From assembly GCF_030812335.1 (NCBI RefSeq), contig NZ_JAUSSN010000008.1, positions 186,001-250,000 of the forward strand: a stretch of 64,000 bases of DNA. Reading direction: 5' to 3'. This document shows positions 17,986 to 26,169 of this stretch, piece after piece. The stretch is from Pseudarthrobacter oxydans. Lineage in GTDB: Bacteria > Actinomycetota > Actinomycetes > Actinomycetales > Micrococcaceae. Position 1 is the stretch's first letter. Each line of letters starts with the position of its first letter. The notes under the pieces are model-generated. The model had not been told where the DNA came from. It saw only the letters and a program-made list of their open reading frames with translations, and searched no databases. Position numbers and translations under genes: made by a program.

Positions 17986-19109
17986 GGGAGGAAGTCCTCA
18001 ACCCGGATGCGGGCGTGGACCCCTTTGACGAGGTCAACGACCTGGGAGATGTTGAAGTCCGTGGCGGCGCTGAGGTAGGCGTAGGCAAGGCTGGGGTCCA
18101 TGCCGTAGCGGGCCTGGAGCAGCCCGACGGCGGCGCGCACGCAGTTTTGTACGGCGGTGTCGAGGTCCTCGTCCATTCCGGTGGGGACCAGAAACTCCGG
18201 GGTCTGCGCCATCGGGCCGGTGAGGACGCCGAAGTTGCGCACGGCCTCATCCTGCGGGACGACGTCGAACCGCAGCTTGACCCGGAGCGAGGCTTCCATG
18301 GCGGTCAGCGAGACCTCCCCGTCGCCTTGGGCGAAGTGGGGGTCGCCCACGTAGGCCAGCGCGTCCGGGACCTGGACCGGCAGGTAGAGCGAGCTGCCCG
18401 CGGTCAGGAGGTTGATGTCGATGTTGCCGCCGTGCGTGCCGGGCGGCACCGAGTGCGGCCGCTGCGTGCCATCCACGGCGACCCCCATGATGCCCAGGAA
18501 AGGCTTGAGCGGGAAGTGCACAGACGGCTCAGCCCCGGGGCGCAGCGGCAGCCAGCCGGACGGGGTGCCGTCCGAGGTGTCGCGGACGGTGGCGAAGGCG
18601 CTGTAGGTGTCAGGCCCGAGGGGGAACTCGCCGGCCAGAGATCCCCGGCCGTGGCGGCTGGAGATAACGCCGTAGGGCACCCGGGGTGTGGTCTCCAGCA
18701 CGGTGATCTTCAGCAGGTCTCCGGGCCGCGCGCCCCTCACGGCGATGGGCCCGGTCACCACGTGGGGACCCAGCCCGCCAGCCAGCCGCTGGACGCCCGA
18801 GGCTGCCAGCTCGACGGCGTCCCGCAGGACCATTTCGGCGTCGACCCCGTGGGATCCGAAGAACGCCCGCGGATCCCGGCCCTGATCCTCGAGGATCCCT
18901 TCATGGCTGATCGTGTCGATGGTGACGTCGGTACCGGCATCGATGCTGATGACGGGCCTGTCGCCGGCGCAGGGCAGGGACCCCCAGAGCACATTTTCCG
19001 TGGCGGAGGGCAGGTAACGGGTTCCGTCCTGGATGCCGTCCCAGGGCTGCAGCGCGCGGGCGGGGGCGGACGGGGTGGCGGGGGCGGGCGGGATCAGAGC
19101 GGTGGTCAC
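17982..19109 (-). CDS. fmdA: Acetamidase/formamidase family protein
   Basis: 375 residues. Family features include SIDAGTDVTIDTISHEG near the N-terminus, GARPGDLLKITVLE, the glycine-rich PGTHGGNIDINLLTAG, and VGDPHFAQGDGEVSLTAMEA, which carry the metal-site residues of FmdA-type amidases. These enzymes hydrolyse formamide or short aliphatic amides to ammonia and acid. The gene precedes a signature amidase with 4-bp overlap and follows a GntR regulator by 67 bp. The real substrate could be a longer amide; fmdA denotes the family. Confidence 0.88.
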   Translation of the reverse strand: MTTALIPPAPATPSAPARALQPWDGIQDGTRYLPSATENVLWGSLPCAGDRPVISIDAGTDVTIDTISHEGILEDQGRDPRAFFGSHGVDAEMVLRDAVELAASGVQRLAGGLGPHVVTGPIAVRGARPGDLLKITVLETTPRVPYGVISSRHGRGSLAGEFPLGPDTYSAFATVRDTSDGTPSGWLPLRPGAEPSVHFPLKPFLGIMGVAVDGTQRPHSVPPGTHGGNIDINLLTAGSSLYLPVQVPDALAYVGDPHFAQGDGEVSLTAMEASLRVKLRFDVVPQDEAVRNFGVLTGPMAQTPEFLVPTGMDEDLDTAVQNCVRAAVGLLQARYGMDPSLAYAYLSAATDFNISQVVDLVKGVHARIRVEDFLP

Positions 19110-19176
19110 GGGTTTTCTCCGGTCAGGTGGGGAGCGGCAGGGTCAGTTCAGGTGCGGGACGGGGCACAGGGTTGTC

Positions 19177-19878
19177 TCATTCATGGCCCCGGATCAGGAT
19201 GGCGACGTCGGCCAGGTGGTCGCGCATGGCGATGCCCGCGCCGGTCGCGTCCCGGGCTTCGATGGCGGCGAGAATGTGGCGGTGGCCCTCGATCGAGCAC
19301 CGCCGCCCCTCGAGAGTGGAGTGGGAGCGGAGCCGGACATCGGCGGTCCACGAGTTGGTCAGCGTGAGGACGGTCGCCATCAGCTGGTTCCGGGCGGCCT
19401 GGGCCAGGATCGTATGGAACTGGATGTCCAGGCGCAGGGCCTCCTCGGGTGAGAGGTGTTCGTTGGAGCTGTTGAGCACGTCCTGGAGCTGGATCAGGTC
19501 CGCCGCGCTGGAGCGCACCGCGGCCAGCTCCGCCACGAGGGGCTCCATGGATCCGCGCAGTTCCGCCACGTCCTGCTGTGCATGGCCGACGCCGGCGAGC
19601 CGGGCATAGAGCTCGCTTACCGGCGCCGGCGGTGCAGCAACCAGCGTTCCCCGTCCCTGGGTCCGTTCCAGCAGGTGCTTGCTTTCGAGCTCCTGCAGGG
19701 CGGACCGCACCGTGGCCCGCGAGACAGACAGTTGCGCCGCCAGATCGCGCTCGGTGGGGAGTTTGTCCCCGGGGAGCAGGCCCCGGGACGCGATTTCCCG
19801 TTCCAGGTAGGCGGCCACTTCCGCGCTCCTCGGGGCGCTGCGCCGGAGGGTGGGGCGGGGGTCTGGACTCGGGGTCAC
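19177..19878 (-). CDS. GntR-family regulator, FadR/FCD subfamily
   Basis: 233 residues. The winged-helix domain at about 15-80 contains PTERDLAAQLSVSRATVRSA, and an all-helical FCD ligand domain follows. The FCD histidine/aspartate metal residues can be traced (LDIQFHTILAQAARN, then EGHRHILAAIEARDA). It lies inside the amide operon between the MFS gene and fmdA. Dyads of the form TTGGT-nnn-ACCAA at the operon head match what FadR-type GntR proteins bind, so autoregulation of the operon is likely. Confidence 0.92.
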   Translation of the reverse strand: MTPSPDPRPTLRRSAPRSAEVAAYLEREIASRGLLPGDKLPTERDLAAQLSVSRATVRSALQELESKHLLERTQGRGTLVAAPPAPVSELYARLAGVGHAQQDVAELRGSMEPLVAELAAVRSSAADLIQLQDVLNSSNEHLSPEEALRLDIQFHTILAQAARNQLMATVLTLTNSWTADVRLRSHSTLEGRRCSIEGHRHILAAIEARDATGAGIAMRDHLADVAILIRGHE

Positions 19879-19940
19879 GGTGCGGCCTTTCTGCGGACTG
19901 CGGGGTGGGAACGGGGTCGAGGAGGGAACGGCGTCGGGGG

Positions 19941-21323
19941 CTATTTGGCGAGAGCTGGTTCGTCGGCCGGTCGGGCCGCCGGTTCCAGCTCCGGCACAGC
20001 CGCCGGCTGCGTGAAGCAGAATGCGACCGCGCCGATCAGGAGCAGTACGGCGGAGAGGTAGAAGCCGGCTTCGAGGGCGCCGGTGGCATCCGCAAGGGCG
20101 CCGGTGATGTAGGGGGCAAAGATGGAGGAGAGCATACCGGCGAAGTTGAAGTAGCCATAGGCCCGGGAGTACATGGACCGCGGGGTGTTTTCCGCCAGGA
20201 AGGCGATGAGGATGGGATCGAGAGCGAGCTTTCCGACCAGGCCGTAGACCACGAGGCCAACGATCATGAGGGAGTAGTCACCGGTCATCGGAACCAGAAT
20301 CTGGCACAGTCCGCCGAGGACGGCCAGGAGAACGATCAGCGGGCGGGTGTTGCGGAGGCGGCGGGCCAGCATGCTCAGCAGGATGGCGCCGGGGATGGAG
20401 GCCCAGGGGACCAGCGAGGCGATGATGCCGGTCTGCGAGGGAGCAACGTCGCGGACCTGCTGCAGGTAGGTGGGCAGCCAGGTCAGCATCGAGAAGAAGC
20501 CGTAGAGGGAGCAGAAGATCAGCACGTAGGTCAGGAGGTGGTTGCGGGTGAAGAGCGCCTTGTTGGATTCCTTGACCGCCGGAGCCGCCCCGTTCAGTTC
20601 CGCCTCGGCGGTCTTGGCGGCCTGGGCCTTGTGCTCGGCGTCGATCGGGGAGAGGTAGTAGTTGATCAGGAAGGCGACGATCAGGGTGGCGGCGCCGAAA
20701 ATGAGGAAGGTGACGTGCCATTCCAGGCCCAGCGTAAAAGTGAGGTAGCTGGAGCCGATGAAGCCGAGCGAAATGCCCACGGCCATGCCGCTGTTAATCA
20801 GCGCGGCGGAGACGCCGCGCCATTTGTCGGAGATGTAGCTGGAGGAGATGCCGTAGACGGGGCTGTAGAAGGTTCCCTCGCCGATCCCGGTGAAGGCGCG
20901 CATCAGCAGGAAGACCATGAAGCCGGGGGCGAAGCCGCTGAGGATGGTGCCGATGCCGAAGACCACGTAGCCGGCCACCACGACCTTGACGCGGCCGATC
21001 CGGTCGGCGAGGTAGCCGGTGGGGATCTGCATGAGTGCGTAGGTCAGGAAGAAGACGGTGGACATCAGGCCGAGCTGGCCCTTGTTCAGGCCCCACTGTT
21101 CCTGGATGACGCTCATGACCGGCGAGAGGATGTTGCGGTCGGCGTACATAAAGACCCAGCCCAGGGAAAACAGGACGGTGACGGCGACCGGTCCTGGCCG
21201 TTTTCCGCTGACGGGCAGGAGCCGACGTCGGGTGGCTGGCGGTGTGGTGTCCGCGGCGCCCGGCTTTTCTGCTGTGGAAACGTTCAAGGGATGCTCCTGG
21301 AGGCTCTTGGCTGCTTGGTTCAT
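19941..21323 (-). CDS. MFS transporter (organic anion/metabolite uptake type)
   Basis: 460 residues from ATG 21323 (MNQAAKSLQEH). Helix 1 begins after a charged head and carries YADRNILSPVM, typical of the anion:cation symporter group. LADRIGRVKVVVAGYVVFGI is the loop 2-3 motif. It is first in a minus-strand operon with GntR, formamidase, amidase and DUF1275, so it is the likely importer of the amide substrate. A perfect ATTGGT-CGA-ACCAAT dyad overlaps the start codon, and no Shine-Dalgarno is visible, so the message may be leaderless. Confidence 0.9.
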   Translation of the reverse strand: MNQAAKSLQEHPLNVSTAEKPGAADTTPPATRRRLLPVSGKRPGPVAVTVLFSLGWVFMYADRNILSPVMSVIQEQWGLNKGQLGLMSTVFFLTYALMQIPTGYLADRIGRVKVVVAGYVVFGIGTILSGFAPGFMVFLLMRAFTGIGEGTFYSPVYGISSSYISDKWRGVSAALINSGMAVGISLGFIGSSYLTFTLGLEWHVTFLIFGAATLIVAFLINYYLSPIDAEHKAQAAKTAEAELNGAAPAVKESNKALFTRNHLLTYVLIFCSLYGFFSMLTWLPTYLQQVRDVAPSQTGIIASLVPWASIPGAILLSMLARRLRNTRPLIVLLAVLGGLCQILVPMTGDYSLMIVGLVVYGLVGKLALDPILIAFLAENTPRSMYSRAYGYFNFAGMLSSIFAPYITGALADATGALEAGFYLSAVLLLIGAVAFCFTQPAAVPELEPAARPADEPALAK

Positions 21324-21336
21324 TGGTCGAACCAAT
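21322..21336. promoter_or_regulatory. Operator-like dyad ATTGGT-CGA-ACCAAT
   Basis: ATTGGTCGAACCAAT is a perfect dyad with 6-bp arms and a 3-bp centre. The TTGGT-nnn-ACCAA pattern is the known type for FadR-subfamily GntR regulators such as PdhR and LldR. It overlaps the start codon of the MFS gene that heads the operon containing such a regulator. Confidence 0.65.
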
Positions 21337-21370
21337 TACCAAGCTAGGGGGCAAAATCCTTGAAATTCCG

Positions 21371-21385
21371 GTTGTTAGGACCAAT
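21371..21385. promoter_or_regulatory. Second, imperfect operator-like dyad
   Basis: GTTGTTAGGACCAAT has a perfect right half (ACCAAT) and four of six matches in the left half of the dyad at 21322-21336. The 49-bp centre spacing would place both sites on nearly the same DNA face only after bending, so looping or cooperative binding is possible. Confidence 0.45.
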
Positions 21386-21513
21386 TAACAGCCGCGAAAT
21401 TGGGTTTAACATCCCGTTCACATGGGCGTCTCCCGCGTGACTCAAAGGACCATTCAAGTGTCGGTCTCGTTGCGGGACTCGGATGTTCCCCGGCCACCTG
21501 GCCTTCATCGCCT

Positions 21514-22566
21514 TCATGGGCCCTCGCCGCCCCAGTGATACTGCCGCAGGCGGTTGGACCGGGCAGGGTCCTTGAGCTTCTCCATCGCCCCGACCTCGAT
21601 CTGGCGGATGCGTTCTCGGGTGGTGCCGAAGACCTCCGCCACCGCGTCCAGGGTGTTCGCCCCGCCGCCGGTCAGACCGAAGCGCATCGCAATGACCCGG
21701 GCCTCCCGGTCCTCGAGTGTGCCGAGCACGGCATGTAGCTGCGCGTTCAGCTGTTGCTGGAAAAGCGCATCGGTCGCGTCGGGGGCGGACGAATCCCACA
21801 GTTGTTCGGCCAGGGCTTCGGTTCCGCCCTTGCCGTCAGGCACCTGAGCGTCCAACGAGCAGACTGGCTGGTCCGAGGCCAGCAGACACACAACCTTCCC
21901 GGTCGAACTGCCCGTCAGCCGGCTAATGTCCTCGACGCTGCAGTTGGCCCCTGTCATGGCGGCCGTCCGTTGCGCTAACCGCACTTTCCGCAGCTGGTCG
22001 ATGACGTGAGTCGGCAGCCGGATGAGTCGTGACTGATCAGCCAGCGCCCGGATGATGGCGCTCCGGATGTGCCACGTGGCGTGGGTGGAGAACTTGAAAC
22101 CCTTGGTGAAGTCGAACGTGCGCACGGCCCTGTGCAGTCCCAGGTTTCCTTCCTGGATCAGGTCCTCAAAATCGAGGCCGTAGCGGGTGTAGTGCTTTGC
22201 GATCGACACGACAAGCCGGAGGTTGGCGTGGAGCAAGGCGTCTTCGGCACGCTTGCCCATGAGGTCGAGGGACCGAAGCTCCCCGCTGTCCTGGCCGGTC
22301 CGCGAGGTGCCGTCCGTCAGGAGCTGTTCCGCGAAAATCCCGGCCTCGATCTCCTGCGCCAGGTCCAGTTCCTGCTCGGCGGTGAGCACGTCGTATCGGC
22401 CCAGCCGGCGCAGGTAGTCCCCGACGGCGTCGTCGGTGACCCCGCCGGAGGCCGCCAGTAGTTCCGGCCAGCCAGGGTCATTCGGCTCGAACGAATCGGG
22501 GACCGAGGCGGCTGCTGGAGGCGCGGAAGGCGTCGTGTCGATTGCCTCGTTTATCCGGTCAGCCAT
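21514..22566 (-). CDS. Sigma-70 family RNA polymerase sigma factor (primary-like, group 2)
   Basis: 350 residues from ATG 22566, five bases after AGGGG. Region 1.2 is GDYLRRLGRYDVLTAEQELD. Region 2 has DLIQEGNLGLHRAVRTFDFT and then THATWHIRSAIIRAL in place of the usual YATWWIRQ, with SRLIRLPTHV after it. Region 4 ends DAVAEVFGTTRERIRQIEVG. The promoter-recognition regions are thus complete, but tryptophan to histidine in the melting segment and a mid-length N-terminus make this a group 2 (alternative primary-like) factor, not the housekeeping one. It stands alone between the amide operon and an insertion sequence. Confidence 0.9.
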   Translation of the reverse strand: MADRINEAIDTTPSAPPAAASVPDSFEPNDPGWPELLAASGGVTDDAVGDYLRRLGRYDVLTAEQELDLAQEIEAGIFAEQLLTDGTSRTGQDSGELRSLDLMGKRAEDALLHANLRLVVSIAKHYTRYGLDFEDLIQEGNLGLHRAVRTFDFTKGFKFSTHATWHIRSAIIRALADQSRLIRLPTHVIDQLRKVRLAQRTAAMTGANCSVEDISRLTGSSTGKVVCLLASDQPVCSLDAQVPDGKGGTEALAEQLWDSSAPDATDALFQQQLNAQLHAVLGTLEDREARVIAMRFGLTGGGANTLDAVAEVFGTTRERIRQIEVGAMEKLKDPARSNRLRQYHWGGEGP

Positions 22567-22671
22567 GTCATCCCCTGTTGGACGGTTCAAGCTTGTGAAG
22601 GCAGACTACGGGGCCGGTGTGACAAATATCGGGGCGACTACAGTGGCCGCCATGCGAAGGCTCATAGTCCA

Positions 22672-22767
22672 GCAGCGGGTTACCCCACCGTCCGGGAGCT
22701 CAAGGAGCAGAGCGGCAAGGACATCTGGCTGTGGGGGAGGTTGCTGCGCTACGAGATCAAGAAATAG
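22672..22767 (+). pseudogene. Fragment of a RibD C-terminal/dihydrofolate reductase-like gene
   Basis: The stretch reads TVRELKEQSGKDIWLWG before TAG at 22765-22767. This matches the core of the RibD_C/dihydrofolate reductase-like family, where KEQxGKDIWLxGG is usual. The rest of the gene is missing on both sides; a VRMM stretch in another frame just after the stop fits the next part of such a protein after a frameshift. The remnant sits next to the left end of the insertion sequence. Confidence 0.5.
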
Positions 22768-22819
22768 GCGGAAAGTCCGCATGATGAAGAGCCGGCTGAG
22801 ACCTCCTTGTTGCCTCACG

Positions 22820-24076
22820 TCAATACCTCCGGGAACGTTGAGTCGTTGCCTCAGATGAAAATCTCCGGCTGCCGTACTGGTTCCACTGCGTGTTTACGGC
22901 GGGTTTGGCGGGTGCGGGCTGTTTGGCGGTGGCGGTGGTTTCGAGCCGGCCGGTGAGGGCAAGAATCTGTCGTGAGAGGGCGGCTGGCCGGATCTTCTTG
23001 AAGCAGGCATTCATCCGGATCACGGGCATCCGTGCGAGGGCCGGGTCGGCTGCGGCGCGACGGTGCGGGGTCGCGGCCCGGTCATGGGTTTTGCTCACTT
23101 TGCCTCCGTGGCGGACCTTGGCGATGAGTTTTTGCTGGGGCAGCAGGTAGCTGGTGAAGATCCGGTCCAGCTCCCAGATCTCGTTGAGCAGCTCCAGTTC
23201 CGCAGCGGTGTCATAGCGAAGGTAGCCGACCAGCTCACGGACCGGGGACCAGTTCTTCTGCTCCACGTGGGCGCCGTCGTTCTTGTTGCCTGGACGGGAC
23301 CGGGTGAAGGTGATGCGGTGCTGGATGCAGAACTCGAAGAGCTCGTTGTTGATGAACTCACTGCCGTTATTCGAGTCGATGCCGATGACGGGAAACGGGA
23401 GGACCGCCAGGACGTGCTGCAGGGCCGCGAAGACGTGCTTCTGAGCCTTGTTCGGCACGGACCGGTTCACGGTCCAGCCGGTCGCGATATCCGTGACCGT
23501 GAGTGTGAAGCAGAACTGGCCGGCACTGTTGGACCCGTCGTGGCCGACCAGATCGATCTCCACGAAACCCGGTGTCGCGTCGTCCCACTGGGCCCAGGTG
23601 CGGACCGGGATCTGGGACTTCAGCAGCGATCCGGGCTTGGTATGGGAGCGGCCATGCGGCAGGAGCTTCGCCCGCTGGCCCGCCAGCCGCCGGTCGATGG
23701 TCGCGGCATTCATGCGGGCGAGCAGCGCTGCCTGCCCGTCGGTGATGTCCAGGGCCTTCTCGGCCCGCAGCATCGGCAAGAGATCCGGCAGCATCGGAGC
23801 CAGCAGCTTGCCCGCCGGGGCCCGCAGCACCGCCCAGCACAGCACTAGTCCGTCCTGCAGATCAGCCCCCTAGACCGGTGCACGGCCCGGCCTGACGGGC
23901 CGTGGCGGCGGCGGATCGAGCGCATGCCGCAACACCGCCCGGGCATGATCCCGGTGCCAGCCGGTCAGCTCGACCAGCTCATCCAGGATCCGCCCCTTCC
24001 TGGCCCGGTCGCCCGCCCGGTAGGACTCGGCCAGATGCTTCGTGACAGCCTTGCGCTCACCCATCGTTAATCCCAT
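22820..24076 (-). pseudogene. DDE integrase-core transposase interrupted by one in-frame amber codon
   Basis: Reading the minus strand from 24076, the frame is continuous to TGA at 22820 except for one TAG at 23870-23872, between GRAPV and GADLQDG. The upstream part is an HTH-like head (MGERKAVTKHLAESYRAG). The main part has a DDE catalytic set: FVEIDLVGHDG, VIGIDSNNGSEF and NDGAHVEQKNW. A single base change from a Tyr codon explains the break. The C-terminus runs past the inner terminal repeat into flanking sequence. The segment downstream of the stop could only be expressed by readthrough or from GTG 23845, and would lack the DNA-binding head. Confidence 0.85.
22844..22869 (+). repeat. IS left terminal inverted repeat
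   Basis: CGTTGCCTC, then four mismatched bases, GAAAA, two mismatches and TCCGGC, matching the reverse complement of 24104-24129 at 20 of 26 positions. Confidence 0.7.
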
Positions 24077-24103
24077 CCCTCAAGGATGTCCGCGGCCAGC
24101 CTT

Positions 24104-24129
24104 GCCGGACCTTTTCCCACGAGGCAACG
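24104..24129 (-). repeat. IS right terminal inverted repeat
   Basis: Ends ...GAGGCAACG on the plus strand and pairs with 22844-22869. It lies 28-40 bp upstream of the transposase start codons. Confidence 0.7.
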
Positions 24130-24171
24130 TATCCGGCTATGCGGAGTTTTTTTATGAGTCAACTCGACCTC

Positions 24172-24200
24172 TTGACAGGCTCGGAACACCGGATTACCTT
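24172..24200 (+). promoter_or_regulatory. Possible sigma-70 promoter before the SnoaL-like gene
   Basis: TTGACA at 24172-24177, a 17-bp spacer, then TACCTT at 24195-24200. The -35 hexamer is perfect and the -10 poor (three of six). It would give a leader of about 165 bases. It lies just outside the insertion sequence. Confidence 0.35.
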
Positions 24201-24369
24201 CTGCCTTAACAGGGCATTTCGCCCATTCCACACTGTTTTTTCACAGTCGTTCTCGGCGCTCCGCGCGGGCCCCTGCCGGAATGGAAGCCTCTCGGCGTGG
24301 GTTCGTGCGGCGTGCCCGGACAAGGCGCTGGGGGATCCAATTCGGTCTCTCGCCCACAAGGAGTCGGAA

Positions 24370-24789
24370 ATGTCAGAAGAAAAGGTGTTGATAGTGCGGT
24401 TCTACAAGGAGGTCATAGAGAGCGGAAACCTCGCCCTCATTGATGAGTTGACGTCAGAGAGCTTCGTGAATCACGAGGAGGGCCTCCCCGGGCAGCCTCC
24501 CGGCCGGGAGGGCGTCAAATACTTCGTGAACACAATGCGGTCGGCGTTCCCGGATATCAAGGTCAAGGAGATCACGCCCTCCCTGTCCGCCGGGAACCTG
24601 GAGGCATGCCATGTAGTCCTGACGGGCACGCATCGTGGGGAACTGGCCGGCATCCCGCCGACGGGCAAGACGGTGGAATTCGATTGCACCGACATCGTCC
24701 GAGTCGAGGACGGCAAGGTAGCCGAGCATTGGGGAACCACGGACAACATGGGCATCATGCGGCAGATCGGCGCCATGGCTATGGCCTGA
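24370..24789 (+). CDS. SnoaL-like/ester cyclase domain protein
   Basis: 139 residues from ATG 24370, preceded by AAGGAG. It shows the NTF2-like fold of SnoaL-like proteins: VRFYKEVIESGNLALIDELT, then GREGVKYFVNTMRSAFPDIK, and FDCTDIVRVEDGKVAEHWGT near the end. Family members include polyketide cyclases, but most in actinobacteria have no known reaction. A decayed copy of its second half, with matching downstream sequence, lies at 48270-48529. Confidence 0.88.
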   Translation: MSEEKVLIVRFYKEVIESGNLALIDELTSESFVNHEEGLPGQPPGREGVKYFVNTMRSAFPDIKVKEITPSLSAGNLEACHVVLTGTHRGELAGIPPTGKTVEFDCTDIVRVEDGKVAEHWGTTDNMGIMRQIGAMAMA

Positions 24790-24839
24790 GAAGAACCGAA
24801 GCGTGACGGCGGCCGGAACGACCGCCGCCGGGCACAACG

Positions 24840-24878
24840 AAGGCTGTCCACGTTCCGAAAGGGAACACAGACAGCCTT
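24840..24878 (+). terminator. Hairpin terminator after the SnoaL-like gene
   Basis: AAGGCTGTC and GACAGCCTT form perfect 9-bp arms, with an inner GTTCC/GGAAC stem. There is no long T-run. A degenerate version follows the pseudogene copy at 48.58 kb. Confidence 0.7.
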
Positions 24879-24947
24879 TCGCTGCACTGGGTCCAGTTGC
24901 CGGTTGCCCGGTCCCCAGTTGCCCGATTGCCCCGTCGCCCCGCTGCG

Positions 24948-25073
24948 TCAGGCGGCCTGTACGGGAGGGATCTCCACGACCTGGACCGTCACGCCGGACT
25001 GCCGGAAAAGTTCAATCTGCTGCGGGTCCGCGCGGTCGTCGGTGACGAGGATCCACGGCGCAGGGAGCTGCAC
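24948..25073 (-). pseudogene. C-terminal remnant of a DeoR-family regulator
   Basis: The minus strand ends with ILVTDDRADPQQIELFRQSG and then VTVQVVEIPPVQAA before TGA at 24948. This matches the final beta-strand segment of DeoR-type sugar-responsive repressors. Everything upstream (the HTH and most of the sensor domain) is gone; the frame instead runs antisense through the pdxA remnant. Regulators of this kind commonly sit beside pdxA-like genes of four-carbon acid-sugar pathways, which fits the neighbouring remnant. Confidence 0.55.
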
Positions 25074-25094
25074 CCACGCATGGAACGGCCGCGT

Positions 25095-25587
25095 GCCGGC
25101 GTCGGGCCCGAAGTCACGGTGGGCGCGCTGCTGGCCGAAAATGCCTACCGGGACTGCCGCCCGGTGGTCATCGGGGACATGTACCGGCTGAACCTGGGCG
25201 CGAAGGCCCTGGGCGTCGAGGCCGACATCGTGGAGATCCAGGACGTTGCGGACGCCGTCTTTGGACCGGGACGGATCAACGTGATCGATCCGAAGCTCCT
25301 CTCGCCCGAGCTGCCGTGGGGGCAGGAATCCGCCGAGGCCGGCAACGCCGCCTACCACTACATCCGGATCGCCTGCGAGCTCGGCATGAGCGGGGCACGG
25401 CCGCGTCAAGGTCCTCGGCATCGAAGCCGGCGTCAACATCACCGTGGGGCTGCCGGTGATCCGCACCTCCGTGGACCACGGCACCGCCTTCGACATCGCG
25501 GGCAAGGGCATCGTCGACGTGCGCAGCATGATCGAGGCGCTGCGGCAGGCAGCGGAAATGTCGCCGAGCCTCGTGCTGCAGAAGTAA
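25095..25587 (+). pseudogene. pdxA-like dehydrogenase gene with 5' truncation and internal deletion
   Basis: Two pieces of one PdxA-family protein lie in different frames. The first reads AGVGPEVTVGALLAENAYRD, then RPVVIGDMYRLNLGAKALGV, to about 25395. The second, from about 25410, reads [20 protein letters not shown], then [16 protein letters not shown] to TAA at 25585. The start codon and first dozen residues are missing, and roughly 150 residues in the middle, which should carry metal-binding histidines, are deleted. PdxA-type enzymes oxidise 4-phosphohydroxy-threonine or, in the PdxA2 group, four-carbon acid phosphates; the second is more likely beside a DeoR remnant. Confidence 0.75.
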
Positions 25588-25788
25588 GAGTCTTCACAAG
25601 GGAGGCGGCCACTTAGTGGCCGCCTCTTTCGTTAATGCGGGGCCAGCGGACCAGACAAACGCGGCCAGGGGACCAGGCTTCTTCCAAGCGCGATCACCTG
25701 ATCCGCTGGAAATTTTCACCCCTGTTTCCGCCGGCCCGAAGCGGTCCATAATGGCCACATCATCTTCGGGACACGGAAGGGAATCATC

Positions 25789-26169
25789 ATGCTCAAGGAT
25801 TCAAACATCATGGCCGTCCTCCCCGCGAAAGACATCAGCAGGGCGAAGGATTTCTACCGCGACAAGCTGGGAATGGAACCCTCCGAGTCCATGGAGGACG
25901 ACAGCGTGATGTACCGCTGCGGTAACGGAACGGGCTTCCTCATTTACCAGACCGAGAACGCCGGGACTGCAAAGAACACCCAGATGGGCTGGGAAACGGA
26001 CAACCTCGAACGCGAGATGGAGGAACTCCGGGGCCGCGGGGTCGCCTTTGAAGACTACGATTTCCCCGGCTTGAAGACGGAGAACGGCGTTGCCACCAGC
26101 GATTGGGGCAAGTCCGCCTGGTTCCTGGACAGCGAGGGCAACATTCTCAACATCTCCCAGCGCGCATAA
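25789..26169 (+). CDS. VOC-family (glyoxalase/bleomycin-resistance fold) protein
   Basis: 126 residues from ATG 25789 after GGAAGGGA. It has one pair of beta-alpha-beta-beta-beta modules: IMAVLPAKDISRAKDFYRDK at the start, EMEELRGRGVAFEDYDFPGL in the middle and GKSAWFLDSEGNILNISQ at the end. The usual metal ligands cannot all be assigned, so its reaction is unknown. Its stop codon abuts the stop of the phosphodiesterase gene on the other strand. Confidence 0.9.
   Translation: MLKDSNIMAVLPAKDISRAKDFYRDKLGMEPSESMEDDSVMYRCGNGTGFLIYQTENAGTAKNTQMGWETDNLEREMEELRGRGVAFEDYDFPGLKTENGVATSDWGKSAWFLDSEGNILNISQRA

Larger units (their letters stand above)
22844..24129. mobile_element. Insertion sequence, probably inactive
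   Basis: The element is bounded by 26-bp imperfect terminal inverted repeats (20 of 26 match) that begin CGTTGCCTC on each side, and it contains the broken DDE transposase. A third GTTGCCTCA lies outside at 22809-22817, so the left boundary could instead be there; the transposase stop at 22820 falls between the two candidates. I see no clear target-site duplication. I do not assign an IS family. Confidence 0.7.

Noticed and set aside
23870..23872. TAG as programmed readthrough or selenocysteine-like recoding in the transposase
   Set aside because: No downstream structure or family precedent that I can name; a point mutation at a Tyr codon is simpler.
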